Shown: positions 32,990-42,156, counted from the first letter of the stretch. The stretch: DNA of 64,000 bases from Mesobacillus maritimus (GCF_023715205.1 NZ_JAMBNR010000011.1:1-64000), one strand, 5' to 3'. Program-made: numbers and translations. Notes: generated from the letters alone by a model not told the origin.

Positions 32990-33919
32990 CTAATATTTTT
33001 TAAGAGCTTCAATCATGAGCTTCCAAAAACCGTCAACATCAAGCTCCATACCAAATTTTGCATTGATTTCTCTGCCAGTCACTCCGTGCAAATCGACACA
33101 GGTTGTTCCTGCAGTGAACTCGCCTTTCGTTTCTACGGTAATATGAACATCTTTCATCTTGAACAATTCTGGAGCAACAAGATAGGCGACGCACAAGACA
33201 TCGTGTACCGGTGCTCCATCGAAATCAAACATTTCTTTATAAGTCGAGGCGAAGAAAACTAATAATTCGCCGACAATCTGGGCCACCTGATTATCGATTT
33301 GGTTTACTCGTTCAATCACGTCTTTTGTTGCCAATGCTTGGTGGGTGATATCGAGTCCCATCACTACGATCGGCAAGCCGCTATCAAATACTTTTCTAGC
33401 TGCTTCTGGGTCGGCCCAAATATTAAATTCTGCCGTAGGCGTCCAGTTGCCAAACGTTCCGCCGCCCATTAGAACGATTTCTTCAATATTTTCTTTGATT
33501 TCCGGTGCTTTTGTTAACGCGAGACCGATATTGGTGAGTGGACCAGTCGGTACAAGGGTCACCGGTTCGTTTGACTCTTTTATCAGTCTGATAATTGTAT
33601 CAACGCCATGCTCATCGCTCCAGCTGCGAGATGCTTCTGGGAACTCAGGGCCATCTAAGCCTGACTCCCCATGGATGCCCGGTGCGTTTTCGCGTAGGCG
33701 AACCATTGGCTCACTTGCTCCTTTGGAAACAATCACATTGTGTAAGGAAACTAAATCACAAATTTTTAACGCATTATCCGTTGTTTTTTCAATCTCAGCA
33801 TTTCCAGAAACGGTTGTAATTCCTAAGATCTCTAATTCTGGCCGTGCTGCGGCTAAAATCATTGCAATCGCATCATCATGTCCAGGATCACAATCCAAAA
33901 TAATTCTTCTTTTTTCCAT
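32990..33919 (-). CDS. Nucleoside hydrolase (IunH/Rih family), first paralog
   Basis: This 309-aa enzyme has the canonical DCDPGHDDAIAMILA calcium site, PGIHGESGLDGPEFPEA, VPTGPLTNIGLALTKAPEIK, EFNIWADPEAARKVF and APVHDVLCVAYLV with the catalytic-region His. It hydrolyses the N-glycosidic bond of ribonucleosides. It follows the NupC-type transporter by 23 bases, with AGAGGTGAATAATC before its ATG, so imported nucleosides are the likely substrate. The neighbouring PsuG and kinase genes suggest uridine-like nucleosides. Confidence 0.92.
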   Translation of the reverse strand: MEKRRIILDCDPGHDDAIAMILAAARPELEILGITTVSGNAEIEKTTDNALKICDLVSLHNVIVSKGASEPMVRLRENAPGIHGESGLDGPEFPEASRSWSDEHGVDTIIRLIKESNEPVTLVPTGPLTNIGLALTKAPEIKENIEEIVLMGGGTFGNWTPTAEFNIWADPEAARKVFDSGLPIVVMGLDITHQALATKDVIERVNQIDNQVAQIVGELLVFFASTYKEMFDFDGAPVHDVLCVAYLVAPELFKMKDVHITVETKGEFTAGTTCVDLHGVTGREINAKFGMELDVDGFWKLMIEALKKY

Positions 33920-33942
33920 GATTATTCACCTCTACTATTCTA

Positions 33943-35124
33943 TTACATGACAAGCCCCATCATTGTTCCTGAAATGACAGAGGCTAATGTGGCACCTAAC
34001 AATAACTTTAACGAATATTTGGCAACATAACTACCTTGCTTTTCACTGATGGATTTGATGGAACCTGCAACAATTCCAACCGTTCCAAAGTTCGCAAAAC
34101 TAACTAAATAAACCGATACAATCGCAACCGTTTTATCAGAAAGACCACTAGCAATATCACCAAAACTCAACATCGCAACAAATTCGTTTGTTACAAGTTT
34201 CGTAGCCATAATGCCGCCAGCTTGTACTGCTTCTGCCCAAGGAATCCCCATTAGGAAAGCGATTGGAGCAAAAATATAACCAATCACATTTTGGAAAGAA
34301 ACATCAAACACGCCTAGGAAAATCACATTAATCAATTCCATCAAGGAAATAAATCCTAATAGCATTGCAGCAACGACGATCACAATTTTAAAACCGTCCA
34401 TAACGCTATCCCCAACCATTTGGAAGAATGGAACTCGTTCATTTTCTTCAACTTTAATTAGATCTTCAGTCTCTTCTAAATCATATGGGTTAATAATATT
34501 TGCAACGATTAGCGCACTGAAGATATTCAATACGACAGCGGTTACAACGTATTTCGGCTCTAACATCGTCATATAAGCCCCAACCATTGCCATACTGACC
34601 GCACTCATTGCGGACGTACAGATCGTATAAAGTCTTTTCTGAGAGAGGAGGGGAATTTGTTTGATAATCGTCAAGAACACTTCAGGTTGTCCAAGTGCAG
34701 CCGTTGATACAGCAAAATAGCTTTCTAGTCTTCCCATTCCTGTAATTTTACTTAAAATCAACCCAATATATTTGATGATGAATGGCAAAACTTTAATATA
34801 ATTCAAGATTCCGATTAAAACGGACATGAAAACAAGTGGCAGTAACGCGACAAAGAAGAAAGTGGTTGCGCCTTCATTTACCATACCGCCAAAGACGAAT
34901 TCAATACCCGCATTGGCAATTCCCATTAAACTCTCAAAGAAAGTACCCACTTCGGTCAGAACATTGAGTCCAATACTTGTATTCATCATGAAAAACACTA
35001 AGATCAATTGCACGGCTAACATAATCAGTATGCGTTTATACTTAATATGTTTTCGATCGTTACTAACTAAAAAGCCAATCGCAAACACTAGCAAAATTCC
35101 TGTTAAGAGGAATATAAAATTCAT
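33943..35124 (-). CDS. NupC-family concentrative nucleoside transporter
   Basis: This 393-aa protein has about ten transmembrane helices and CNT family motifs: FIKYIGLILSKITGMGRLES, the AVSTAALGQPEVFLTI segment (G-Q/N-E nucleoside-binding loop), and a second re-entrant region TNEFVAMLSFGDIASGLSDK. It imports nucleosides with Na+ or H+. Here it lies between psuG and a nucleoside hydrolase, so pseudouridine or uridine is a plausible substrate. A strong hairpin with a T-run separates it from psuG, giving partial uncoupling. Confidence 0.92.
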   Translation of the reverse strand: MNFIFLLTGILLVFAIGFLVSNDRKHIKYKRILIMLAVQLILVFFMMNTSIGLNVLTEVGTFFESLMGIANAGIEFVFGGMVNEGATTFFFVALLPLVFMSVLIGILNYIKVLPFIIKYIGLILSKITGMGRLESYFAVSTAALGQPEVFLTIIKQIPLLSQKRLYTICTSAMSAVSMAMVGAYMTMLEPKYVVTAVVLNIFSALIVANIINPYDLEETEDLIKVEENERVPFFQMVGDSVMDGFKIVIVVAAMLLGFISLMELINVIFLGVFDVSFQNVIGYIFAPIAFLMGIPWAEAVQAGGIMATKLVTNEFVAMLSFGDIASGLSDKTVAIVSVYLVSFANFGTVGIVAGSIKSISEKQGSYVAKYSLKLLLGATLASVISGTMMGLVM

Positions 35125-35163
35125 GTGAAATCTCTCCCTTTTGATGCGAGCGTTTTCATACTT

Positions 35164-35221
35164 CTAAAAAAAACAACTTCTATAAAGTCGAAGAAACTAG
35201 CAATCTTCCTTTATAGAAGTT
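35164..35221 (-). terminator. Terminator or attenuator between psuG and the transporter
   Basis: On the minus strand AACTTCTATAAA and TTTATAGAAGTT form a 12-bp perfect stem, followed by GTTTTTTTTAG. It lies between two same-strand genes, so it probably lowers downstream expression rather than ending the operon outright. Confidence 0.8.
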
Positions 35222-35246
35222 ATCCAATTATTAGGTGAAAAAAGTT

Positions 35247-36164
35247 TTACTTTGTAATTTGATTATAGCTTACTGCGATTTGGCTTCCGACTTTGGCATT
35301 GTGTTTCACTAATTCGATATTGGCAACAAGGCTCTTGCCTTCTGTCAATTCTTTGATTTTGCCAAGTAAGAATGGTGTGCTGTCTTTTCCTTTAATGTTG
35401 TTTTCTTCTGCTTCTTTGACCGCTTGAGCAATGATGCCATTGATATAATCTTCATCCATCGCATGCTCTTCTGGAATTGGGTTCGCAATCACTGCGCCAC
35501 CTTGAAGGTTTAGTTCCCATTTCGTTTTCAATGTTTCAGCAATTGTCTCGATTGAATCAGTAGAGAAGTTTAATTTATGTTCACTGCTTCTAGTGTAGAA
35601 AGCTGGAAGAACTTCTGTTCCGTAACCGATAACAGGAACGCCTTTTGTTTCAAGGTACTCAAGTGTAAGAGCTAAGTCTAAAATTGATTTTGCACCTGCA
35701 CAAATAACCGCTACATTTGTTTGTGCTAATTCGTCAAGGTCTGCTGAGATGTCCATTGTTGTTTCAGCGCCTCTGTGAACACCGCCAATTCCACCTGTAA
35801 CAAAGATGTTAATGCCTGCTAATTCAGCACAGATCATTGTAGAAGCAACAGTTGTTGCACCTAGTTTTTTTGTCGCAACAATGGCAGCTAAGTCACGTCT
35901 TGATACTTTTGCCACATCAGAGCTTTTTCCGAATAGTTCAAGCTCTTCGTCTGTCAAACCAATTTTAATTTTTCCGTCAATGATGGCAATGGTTGCAGGA
36001 ACGGCACCGTTATCACGGACGATTTGCTCAACCTCACGAGCCATTTGCACGTTTTGCGGATATGGCATACCGTGTGAGATGATGGTTGATTCCAATGCGA
36101 CAATTGCTTTGCCTTCTTCTTTAGCTTTTTGTACCTCAGCGGAAAATTCAAGATATTGTTTCAT
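35247..36164 (-). CDS. psuG: Pseudouridine-5'-phosphate glycosidase
   Basis: This 305-aa protein matches PsuG along its length: [78 protein letters not shown] and [16 protein letters not shown]. PsuG splits the C-glycosidic bond of pseudouridine 5'-phosphate, giving uracil and ribose 5-phosphate, using Mn2+ and a Lys Schiff base. GGAGGG lies before the ATG inside the end of the kinase gene, and the two genes overlap by 17 bases, tying them into one unit. It is the second step of pseudouridine breakdown after PsuK. Confidence 0.95.
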   Translation of the reverse strand: MKQYLEFSAEVQKAKEEGKAIVALESTIISHGMPYPQNVQMAREVEQIVRDNGAVPATIAIIDGKIKIGLTDEELELFGKSSDVAKVSRRDLAAIVATKKLGATTVASTMICAELAGINIFVTGGIGGVHRGAETTMDISADLDELAQTNVAVICAGAKSILDLALTLEYLETKGVPVIGYGTEVLPAFYTRSSEHKLNFSTDSIETIAETLKTKWELNLQGGAVIANPIPEEHAMDEDYINGIIAQAVKEAEENNIKGKDSTPFLLGKIKELTEGKSLVANIELVKHNAKVGSQIAVSYNQITK

Positions 36165-37272
36165 TTAAATAGCCCTCCATATCTAGTTTGAATTGTTTTT
36201 GTGATAATTCTTGTCGAACCGTATACTTTGACATAATGGTTTTATGGGAATTGACCAAGCCCGATTTGATTATCGTTTCGGTGTCTTGCTTCTGCAGCCA
36301 GGAATAGATAACAGCGGAGCAGAAGGAATCACCTGCACCTGTTACATCCACTACATTCGGTGTTTCGATTGCCGGAAAATAAAGAATTTCTCCATTTTCT
36401 CTCCCGACCATGACGCCTTTGGCTCCACTTGTGACAATGACATTTTTAACTCCTAATTCCAGCCACTTTTTGACGGAATCTTTCCAGTCTTGCTCGTCGT
36501 TGATGTCAATATTTAAAAAGGTTTCGGTTTCATCTTTATTGACGATGAGCCAGCTGACTGCATTCAACGATTTTGGAAGTCGACTCATCTTTGGAGACGA
36601 AACCGGAATAATGACTAATGGAATATTATTTTTCGATGTGAAGAAACAAAGAAAATCAATCGTTTCAGACGGGCAGTTCAAATCGACAATGATACATTTT
36701 GCTTTTCTGAGAATCGCGCTGTTTTTGATCAATAGCTCAGGTGTGATCTGATCAAAAACATCCATGTCTGCTAAAGCAATGTTCAAATCCCCGTTCTGAT
36801 CCAGAACAGCTGTATAGGATCCTGTTGCGGAATGATCAAACTTTGTGACATGCTCCAAATTCATGAAGGGTGAGGATAATTCATATATCTCTTCCCATTC
36901 AGAATCGTTGCCGGCTGTTGAAATAAACGTCACTTCTTCTCCTAGTCGTCCGAGGTTTTCTGCGATGTTTCGTGCAACCCCTCCAACGGATCTGGAGGAT
37001 TTTACAGGATTAGACGTTTCAGCCGTAATGTCACTTTGTGCATAGAATTTCCTATCAATGTTTGCTCCCCCAATACAAATGATCGGGGCTGTTTCATTTA
37101 AAACGTAAGCCTTACCAAAGACATGCTCTTTCTTGATTAGGCCAGAAAGAATATTCGCAAGGGAAGATTTGGACATTCCAATCATTTCTGATAATTCTTC
37201 CTGCGAAATAAACGGATTGTCTCTAATCACCCTTAAAATGAATTCTTCTTGTTCATTCAAATGATTAGTCAT
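36148..37272 (-). CDS. psuK: HTH-PfkB family kinase, probable pseudouridine kinase
   Basis: This 374-aa protein has an N-terminal winged HTH (residues 1-55, [20 protein letters not shown]). A ribokinase/PfkB domain follows, with [18 protein letters not shown], the first GG signature [17 protein letters not shown] and the C-terminal nucleotide site [16 protein letters not shown] with the catalytic Asp. PfkB kinases next to psuG phosphorylate pseudouridine at the 5' position. The HTH fusion suggests it also regulates transcription. The second of two ATGs (37272) is spaced best from GGAGG. A palindrome, CTAAACA-CA-TGTTTAG, lies just upstream. Confidence 0.88.
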   Translation of the reverse strand: MTNHLNEQEEFILRVIRDNPFISQEELSEMIGMSKSSLANILSGLIKKEHVFGKAYVLNETAPIICIGGANIDRKFYAQSDITAETSNPVKSSRSVGGVARNIAENLGRLGEEVTFISTAGNDSEWEEIYELSSPFMNLEHVTKFDHSATGSYTAVLDQNGDLNIALADMDVFDQITPELLIKNSAILRKAKCIIVDLNCPSETIDFLCFFTSKNNIPLVIIPVSSPKMSRLPKSLNAVSWLIVNKDETETFLNIDINDEQDWKDSVKKWLELGVKNVIVTSGAKGVMVGRENGEILYFPAIETPNVVDVTGAGDSFCSAVIYSWLQKQDTETIIKSGLVNSHKTIMSKYTVRQELSQKQFKLDMEGYLNETIS

Positions 37273-37306
37273 CATGACACCTCCCAACCCAACAAATGTT
37301 TATGTC

Positions 37307-37322
37307 CTAAACACATGTTTAG
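37307..37322. promoter_or_regulatory. Candidate operator before psuK
   Basis: CTAAACA-CA-TGTTTAG is a perfect 7-2-7 inverted repeat 35 bases before the start codon; another TGTTTA lies at 37297. A similar palindrome, TGTTTATAAACA, precedes the other HTH-PfkB gene at 38721, so both may be bound by these kinase-regulators. This is inference from position and shared half-sites. Confidence 0.45.
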
Positions 37323-37360
37323 TATACGTTTTCATGTCGAAAAATGTCAACATATTTTTA

Positions 37361-38302
37361 TCAAGAACTTTTTTTCAGCTTATAGGAATGTTGCTTAGAC
37401 AATGCTTTAGAAGGGTTATTTTTATTTAAAATTTTTCGATTTCGTAGTGTTGGCAAACTCATACCGAGAAGAATAATCACGATGCCAACGATTTGCAGTG
37501 TGGTCACCGTTTCACTTAGCAAGATGACGGACACCATCACCGCAATCGGCAATTCAATCGCACTTAAGATCGAGGACGTACCCAAACCAACTTTTGGAAC
37601 GGCAATCGAGAATAAGAAAACCGGAATAACGAGACCAAATAAACCTAGAGCTAGTCCATATATCCATAGTCCCTCCATAAACAAAGTGCCGTTCCATATG
37701 ATTTCTGGCGATTGAAACGCTGCTGTTACCATAAATGCAAAGAAAGATACCAATACTAATCGGTTGGAGGTACTCATGTTCGCGGTTGCTTTCCCATTCA
37801 CAAATAAAAACAAGGAATAACAGAGAGCGGCTGCTAACCCCCATAACCATCCTTGGAATGGGATATTCGAGAGGTCAACATCAATTAAGCCAGCTGCCGG
37901 TATGGTTCCTCCAACGAGGATAATCAGGGAGATTAGTTCAATTCGACTTGGGAGCTGTCGTTTTGTAAGACAAGAGATTAACATCCCAATCCATGTGAAT
38001 TGGAAAAGAAGCACGACTGCTAATGATGCAGGCAAGTAATTTAATGATCGTCCATAGACAATATTGGTTAACCCAGTAAAAACACCCGCGAGAATCAGAA
38101 GTTTCATGCCATTAAAACTAAGTTTTCCTCGGTTTGTTACAAGGAAGATACACACAGAGAGGCAAAAGCCGACAAAAAATTGGCTAGTCACAGCCTCTGC
38201 GGCAGTAAAACCACTGCCCATCGCCAGTTTGATAATCGTTGATACGACCCCATAACTACTAGCTGCAATCATTACTAACAGGGGATATAGATACATTTTC
38301 AT
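37361..38302 (-). CDS. EamA/DMT superfamily transporter
   Basis: This 313-aa protein has ten transmembrane helices in two EamA repeats (about 5-135 and 150-288), with family turns such as FTGLTNIVYGRSLNYLPAS and LGTSSILSAIELPIAVMVS and a Lys-rich C-terminal tail. DMT proteins export metabolites, amino acids or nucleosides; the substrate is unknown. It lies upstream of psuK on the same strand, separated by about 90 bases, and could export bases or ribose derivatives. AGGAGG precedes the ATG by ten bases. Confidence 0.88.
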   Translation of the reverse strand: MKMYLYPLLVMIAASSYGVVSTIIKLAMGSGFTAAEAVTSQFFVGFCLSVCIFLVTNRGKLSFNGMKLLILAGVFTGLTNIVYGRSLNYLPASLAVVLLFQFTWIGMLISCLTKRQLPSRIELISLIILVGGTIPAAGLIDVDLSNIPFQGWLWGLAAALCYSLFLFVNGKATANMSTSNRLVLVSFFAFMVTAAFQSPEIIWNGTLFMEGLWIYGLALGLFGLVIPVFLFSIAVPKVGLGTSSILSAIELPIAVMVSVILLSETVTTLQIVGIVIILLGMSLPTLRNRKILNKNNPSKALSKQHSYKLKKSS

Positions 38303-38358
38303 AGTGTTAACGCCTCCTACTTTTTGGTGTTAAATAGAATGATTTTTCCTTGATAAAA

Positions 38359-38537
38359 GGCTTTTCTCAAAAATTGTTGCTTTTTAAGGACAATATAGAA
38401 TGATTCGCTATGATCCCATTCCAAATTCGTTTATAAGAGGAGAAAAGAGCTTAAAACTAAGTAGTATCGCAGAGAAAAGCTTATTTCTCGTTAAAATCGG
38501 CTTTAGGATATTAACAACAAACTTTACGAAAACAGCC
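38359..38537. mobile_element. MITE-like element, copy 2 (179 bp)
   Basis: It starts GGCTTTTCTCAAAAATTGTT and ends AACAAACTTTACGAAAACAGCC, the same length as copy 1 at 3080-3258 and nearly identical over the central AACTAAGTAGTATCGCAGAG block. The flanks TGATAAAA (38351-38358) and TTATAAAA (38538-38545) are a probable 8-bp target duplication with one change. It lies in the divergent gap between the transporter and the second HTH-PfkB gene. Confidence 0.85.
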
Positions 38538-38720
38538 TTATAAAAAAATCATAATCTCCAATATAATTCAGAGGGTGACTTTATGACAAACCATTTTTTT
38601 GGTATCAATCGCTTTTTTATGTAAAATAAAGCCATAGCAAGACAGATTTTTACGGGCTTAAGATCGGGTATAAAACATTGGTATAATGGGGTTTATCACA
38701 AAAAATAAAAAACGGTTAAG

Positions 38721-38732
38721 TGTTTATAAACA
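38721..38732. promoter_or_regulatory. Candidate operator before the second HTH-PfkB gene
   Basis: TGTTTATAAACA is a perfect 12-base palindrome 48 bases before the start codon. A -10-like TATAAT lies at 38682-38687. It shares the TGTTTA half-site with the palindrome before psuK. Confidence 0.4.
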
Positions 38733-38779
38733 ATGTTTTTCAGATTAAACTTTTGTTTGATGGGAGATGAGGGTGTTCG

Positions 38780-39868
38780 ATGGATAAAGAGAAACAAATT
38801 TTACATTATATAAAAATGAATCCGTTTATTTCACAGCAGGAATTATCAAAGAAAGTCGGGTTATCGAGGCCTGCGGTTGCCAATTATATTGCAAACCTGA
38901 CAAGACGCGGTGAAATCAAAGGACGAGGCTATATTCTCCGCGAAGAATCATCCATGGTCTGTATTGGCGGAGCCAATATTGACCGGAAAGCGAAATCGAA
39001 TCAGAAGGTTCGTTTGTATTCATCGAATCCAGTGAAAATGGCCGAAGTTTGTGGTGGAGTGGCCAGAAACTTTGCGGAAAATATCAGTCGGTTGGGGCTT
39101 AGTGCTTCGCTCATGGCTTGTGTTGGGGACGACAAAGAAGGGAATTGGATTTTGCAGGAAACGAAAGGCCAAGGAGTGGATATTAGCCAGGTATGGATAT
39201 TACCGTCAGAAGGGACAGGAACGTTTACCACTTTGTTAGATGTGGATGGTGAAAGCATTGTCTCAATGGCTGATATGAGCATATACGAGAAATTAACTCC
39301 CTCGATGATTGAGGAAAAATGGTCGCATATCGCTGCCTCACAAGGTGTTTATTTGGACACGAATATTTCTAAGGAATGCATTCGTTATGTGATCAAACGT
39401 TGCAAGGATGAGAAAATCCCTTTGTATATTGATCCTGTTTCTCCGGCTAAAGCTCAAAACCTTCCTTCTCGTTTGGATGGAGTAGAATTAATCCTCCCAA
39501 ATCGTGAAGAAGCAGAGGTCCTTGCAAAAGTAAAAATTGACTCCATTGCCGATTGCCAGATTGCCTGTGAGAAAATAAGAGATCTCGGCGTGAACAAGGT
39601 AATCATCACAATGGGGGACAAAGGGGTATACTATTCTTCTCCAGAAGAATCAGGACATCTGCCTCCGATTCAAACGGAAGTTGTGGACCCAACAGGTGCT
39701 GGAGAGGCATTTGCTTCCTGTGTAATATACGGAATTATGAACGATGAGTCGTTAATAAATGCTTGTCAATTAGGCCTTGCTGGAGCAGCGCTTACGCTGC
39801 AAACAGAAAAATCAATCTCGCCACTTTTAAATTCTGATCGAATCTATGAATTGGTAAAAGAGTCGTGA
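38780..39868 (+). CDS. HTH-PfkB family kinase, second paralog
   Basis: This 362-aa protein is laid out like the one at 36148: winged HTH (about 1-50, KEKQILHYIKMNPFISQQEL), then PfkB with [33 protein letters not shown] and the nucleotide-binding end VDPTGAGEAFASCVIYG. In that last motif the usual catalytic GAGD is GAGE, an unusual Asp-to-Glu change at the base that activates the sugar hydroxyl. It may be a weaker kinase or mainly a regulator. It is divergent from the salvage cluster and has a candidate operator upstream. Confidence 0.85.
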   Translation: MDKEKQILHYIKMNPFISQQELSKKVGLSRPAVANYIANLTRRGEIKGRGYILREESSMVCIGGANIDRKAKSNQKVRLYSSNPVKMAEVCGGVARNFAENISRLGLSASLMACVGDDKEGNWILQETKGQGVDISQVWILPSEGTGTFTTLLDVDGESIVSMADMSIYEKLTPSMIEEKWSHIAASQGVYLDTNISKECIRYVIKRCKDEKIPLYIDPVSPAKAQNLPSRLDGVELILPNREEAEVLAKVKIDSIADCQIACEKIRDLGVNKVIITMGDKGVYYSSPEESGHLPPIQTEVVDPTGAGEAFASCVIYGIMNDESLINACQLGLAGAALTLQTEKSISPLLNSDRIYELVKES

Positions 39869-39975
39869 TAAGAGGATCGTGATGCCCAAAGCCATTTCAG
39901 CATGGGTTTTCGATTTTACACGAACAGTAGGTATGTGGTTTAATCTCCGGAAGTTTACATAAAAAACACCCAAAA

Positions 39976-40019
39976 AAGTGCCAGGCACCATCCAAAAAAT
40001 GGATGGTGCCTGGCACCTT
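39976..40019. repeat. Long GTGCC palindrome, probable bidirectional terminator
   Basis: GTGCCAGGCACCATCCA (39978-39994) and TGGATGGTGCCTGGCAC (40000-40016) pair perfectly over 17 bases with an A5 loop; each arm itself contains the palindrome GTGCCtGGCAC. It lies between two convergent genes. Related GGGACA-type palindromes occur at 50687 and 52977. Confidence 0.8.
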
Positions 40020-40089
40020 CCATTTTATTTCCTATTATGGGCCGGCTTTAAAGCTTTTTTATTATTCACTTATCGATGAGCGCTTTGTT

Positions 40090-40632
40090 TCAACCTAATA
40101 TGTCCCTTAATTCCGTATCGGAATAGACGGCAATTAACACCACGGCTTTTTGGTCCCCGATATTTTTCACATAGTGGGGGACACAGGCATTCCAACTGAA
40201 AGAATCTCCTTCTTCGACAATGGAACGATCCTCTCCTTGCTCGGCGAGAAGTTTCCCTTCAAGTACGAGATGGGTTTCGACCCCTTCATGGGCGTTTGGT
40301 TCTCCCATTGACGCTCCGGGAGGGAATTCTACCATTCTCAAATGTAATCCTTCTTTTGAAGCTAAATGCTCCACCTTCAACCCATTATAGGAAGTAATAG
40401 TTCTTGAATCCTTTTTAACGACTCGCATTTGCTGGTCCTTTTCTAACAATAAGTAAGGCAAAGGAACTTTTAAAAAACTTGCAATCGTTTGCAAAGTGCT
40501 GATCGATGGGGAAGTATTGTTGTTCTCAACATTACTGATAAATCCTTTTGAAAGCCCAGTTGCATCACACATTTGGGCAATCGTGATTTTTTTTCGATTA
40601 CGGATGTCCCGAATCTTTGAACCGATTTCCAT
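40090..40632 (-). CDS. XRE-family regulator with C-terminal cupin domain
   Basis: This 180-aa protein has an N-terminal helix-turn-helix (about 5-60: IRDIRNRKKITIAQMCDATG, then LSKGFISNVENNNTSPSIST) and a cupin_2 sensor domain (about 100-178) with LRMVEFPPGASMGEPNAHEG, VLEGKLLAEQG and FSWNACVPHYVKNIG. Such regulators bind small ligands in the cupin barrel. GAGGTGG lies upstream of the ATG at 40632. The gene is divergent from the dioxygenase-DoxX pair, and a palindrome over that promoter is a likely binding site. Confidence 0.9.
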   Translation of the reverse strand: MEIGSKIRDIRNRKKITIAQMCDATGLSKGFISNVENNNTSPSISTLQTIASFLKVPLPYLLLEKDQQMRVVKKDSRTITSYNGLKVEHLASKEGLHLRMVEFPPGASMGEPNAHEGVETHLVLEGKLLAEQGEDRSIVEEGDSFSWNACVPHYVKNIGDQKAVVLIAVYSDTELRDILG

Positions 40633-40691
40633 AGTAGCCACCTCGAATGTTTTCAAATAAAAAACATATATCTATATTAGCAAAAAAAATA

Positions 40692-40731
40692 TTGACAATC
40701 CATACCTACCTTGTTACTTTATAGATAACAA
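40692..40731 (+). promoter_or_regulatory. Promoter with overlapping operator for the dioxygenase operon
   Basis: TTGACA (40692-40697) and TACTTT (40715-40720) are spaced 17 bases, a good sigma-A-type promoter. The palindrome TTGTTA-N9-TAACAA (40711-40731) covers the -10. Binding there by the divergent XRE-cupin protein would repress transcription toward 40922. The operator role is inferred. Confidence 0.5.
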
Positions 40732-40921
40732 ATATTCATATAAGGAAACAAACAAACCTTGAGAAAGGTATTTATTTTTGTTTATATGTTTACTTATATG
40801 AATATTTTATTCTTATGTAGATATTCCAAGGGTAATAACCTTTCATTAGTGATTCATTTCTGCTTGAGAAAGAAAAGTTATCCTAAAGATACAATCACTG
40901 AGAGAGGAGGTAATTTTGGAG

Positions 40922-41701
40922 ATGATTCCATCTTATTTTATTGCACACGGTGCTCCACTTTTGGCCATTGAGGAAAACGAATATACCAAGTTTTTAAATC
41001 AGTTAGGTCAACATGTTCCTAAACCAAGGGCGATTGTGCTGTTTTCAGCTCATTGGGTTTCATCCGTTCAATATGTAAGTGAAGTGGATCAATATTCAAC
41101 GATTTATGACTTTGGTGGGTTTTCAGAAGCTTTGTATCAGATTGAATATCCTGCCATCGGAAATAAGCATGTAAGTGAAGAAATCAAAGACTTATTCACA
41201 GTTGAAGGGATTCCTTATCAAACGGAATCAAGTCGTGGTCTGGATCATGGAGCTTGGGTTGTTCTGAGAATGCTTTATCCAAATGCGGATATCCCTGTGA
41301 TTTCAATGTCTGTGAATCCAGAGTTAACACCTGAGGAACAGTATAAAATTGGAAAGTCACTATCAGAGCTCAGGAAAAAAGATGTCATGATCATTGCCAG
41401 TGGAGGAAGTGTGCATAACCTCCGGGCGTTGGATTGGCGCGATAACGGGGAAACAACTCCGTGGGCCTTGCAATTTGATGAGTGGCTAGAGAAACATTTA
41501 AAAGCATGGGATACACAGTCTTTATTTCAGTATGACTCCCTTGCTCCTTCTGCACAGCTGGCAGTCCCCCCGTATGGAAGGGAGCATTTTATCCCAATCT
41601 TTTATTCAATGGGGGCAGCGGATGATGAGCAAAAAGCAACCTTGTTGCACCGCAGTTATCGATATGGAAGTTTAAGTCATAGTATTTGGCAATTTGGCTA
41701 A
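40922..41701 (+). CDS. DODA-type extradiol aromatic ring-opening dioxygenase (LigB superfamily)
   Basis: This protein is 259 aa from the ATG at 40922; a TTG at 40916 is five bases from AGGAGG and is also possible. It carries the class III extradiol metal ligands: IAHGAPLL near residue 7, FSAHWVSS near 43, and a C-terminal HNLR in GGSVHNLRALDW plus HGAWV. These proteins bind Fe2+ or Zn2+ and open catechol-like rings. B. subtilis relatives belong to quinone-response operons together with DoxX proteins, as here. A likely substrate class is catechol or hydroquinone (inferred). Confidence 0.9.
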   Translation: MIPSYFIAHGAPLLAIEENEYTKFLNQLGQHVPKPRAIVLFSAHWVSSVQYVSEVDQYSTIYDFGGFSEALYQIEYPAIGNKHVSEEIKDLFTVEGIPYQTESSRGLDHGAWVVLRMLYPNADIPVISMSVNPELTPEEQYKIGKSLSELRKKDVMIIASGGSVHNLRALDWRDNGETTPWALQFDEWLEKHLKAWDTQSLFQYDSLAPSAQLAVPPYGREHFIPIFYSMGAADDEQKATLLHRSYRYGSLSHSIWQFG

Positions 41702-41737
41702 TAAAAAATTTTAAAAATTATTTGGAGGTAATGAAGA

Positions 41738-42148
41738 ATGAATAACAAATTAGCATGGAGCACATTGATTTTACGAGTAGTATTAGGGATTACATTTTTC
41801 CTACACGGTTTAGATAAATTTAGTGCAGGAATTGGAAATACAGTAGGTTGGTTTGAAAGCATTGGACTACCTGGAAGCTTAGCTTATGCGGTAGCCGTGA
41901 TTGAATTGGTTGGTGGATTGTTATTAGTTGTTGGTTTGGGTTCAAAAATTGTATCTGCACTATTAGCTGTCATCATGCTTGGCGCAATTTTTACCGCTAA
42001 ATTATCAATGGGCTTCTTAAATGGTTATGAGTTTGACGTTGCACTATTAGCCGTAGCATTATTTATCGCGGTAAACGGAAGTCAAATGTGGGCAATCGAT
42101 TCTATGTTTGCGGGTAAAAAAGACCAAAACCATTCACAAGCAGCATAA
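41738..42148 (+). CDS. DoxX family membrane protein
   Basis: This 136-aa protein has four transmembrane helices and family motifs LILRVVLGITFFLHGLDKFS, WFESIGLPGSLAYAVAVIEL and GGLLLVVGLGSKIVSAL. DoxX members such as B. subtilis MhqP and CatD accompany ring-cleavage dioxygenases in quinone and thiol-stress responses. It follows the dioxygenase gene by 36 bases, with TTGGAGGTAATGAAGA before the ATG, and a terminator closes the two-gene operon. Confidence 0.92.
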   Translation: MNNKLAWSTLILRVVLGITFFLHGLDKFSAGIGNTVGWFESIGLPGSLAYAVAVIELVGGLLLVVGLGSKIVSALLAVIMLGAIFTAKLSMGFLNGYEFDVALLAVALFIAVNGSQMWAIDSMFAGKKDQNHSQAA

Positions 42149-42156
42149 TTTACAAA

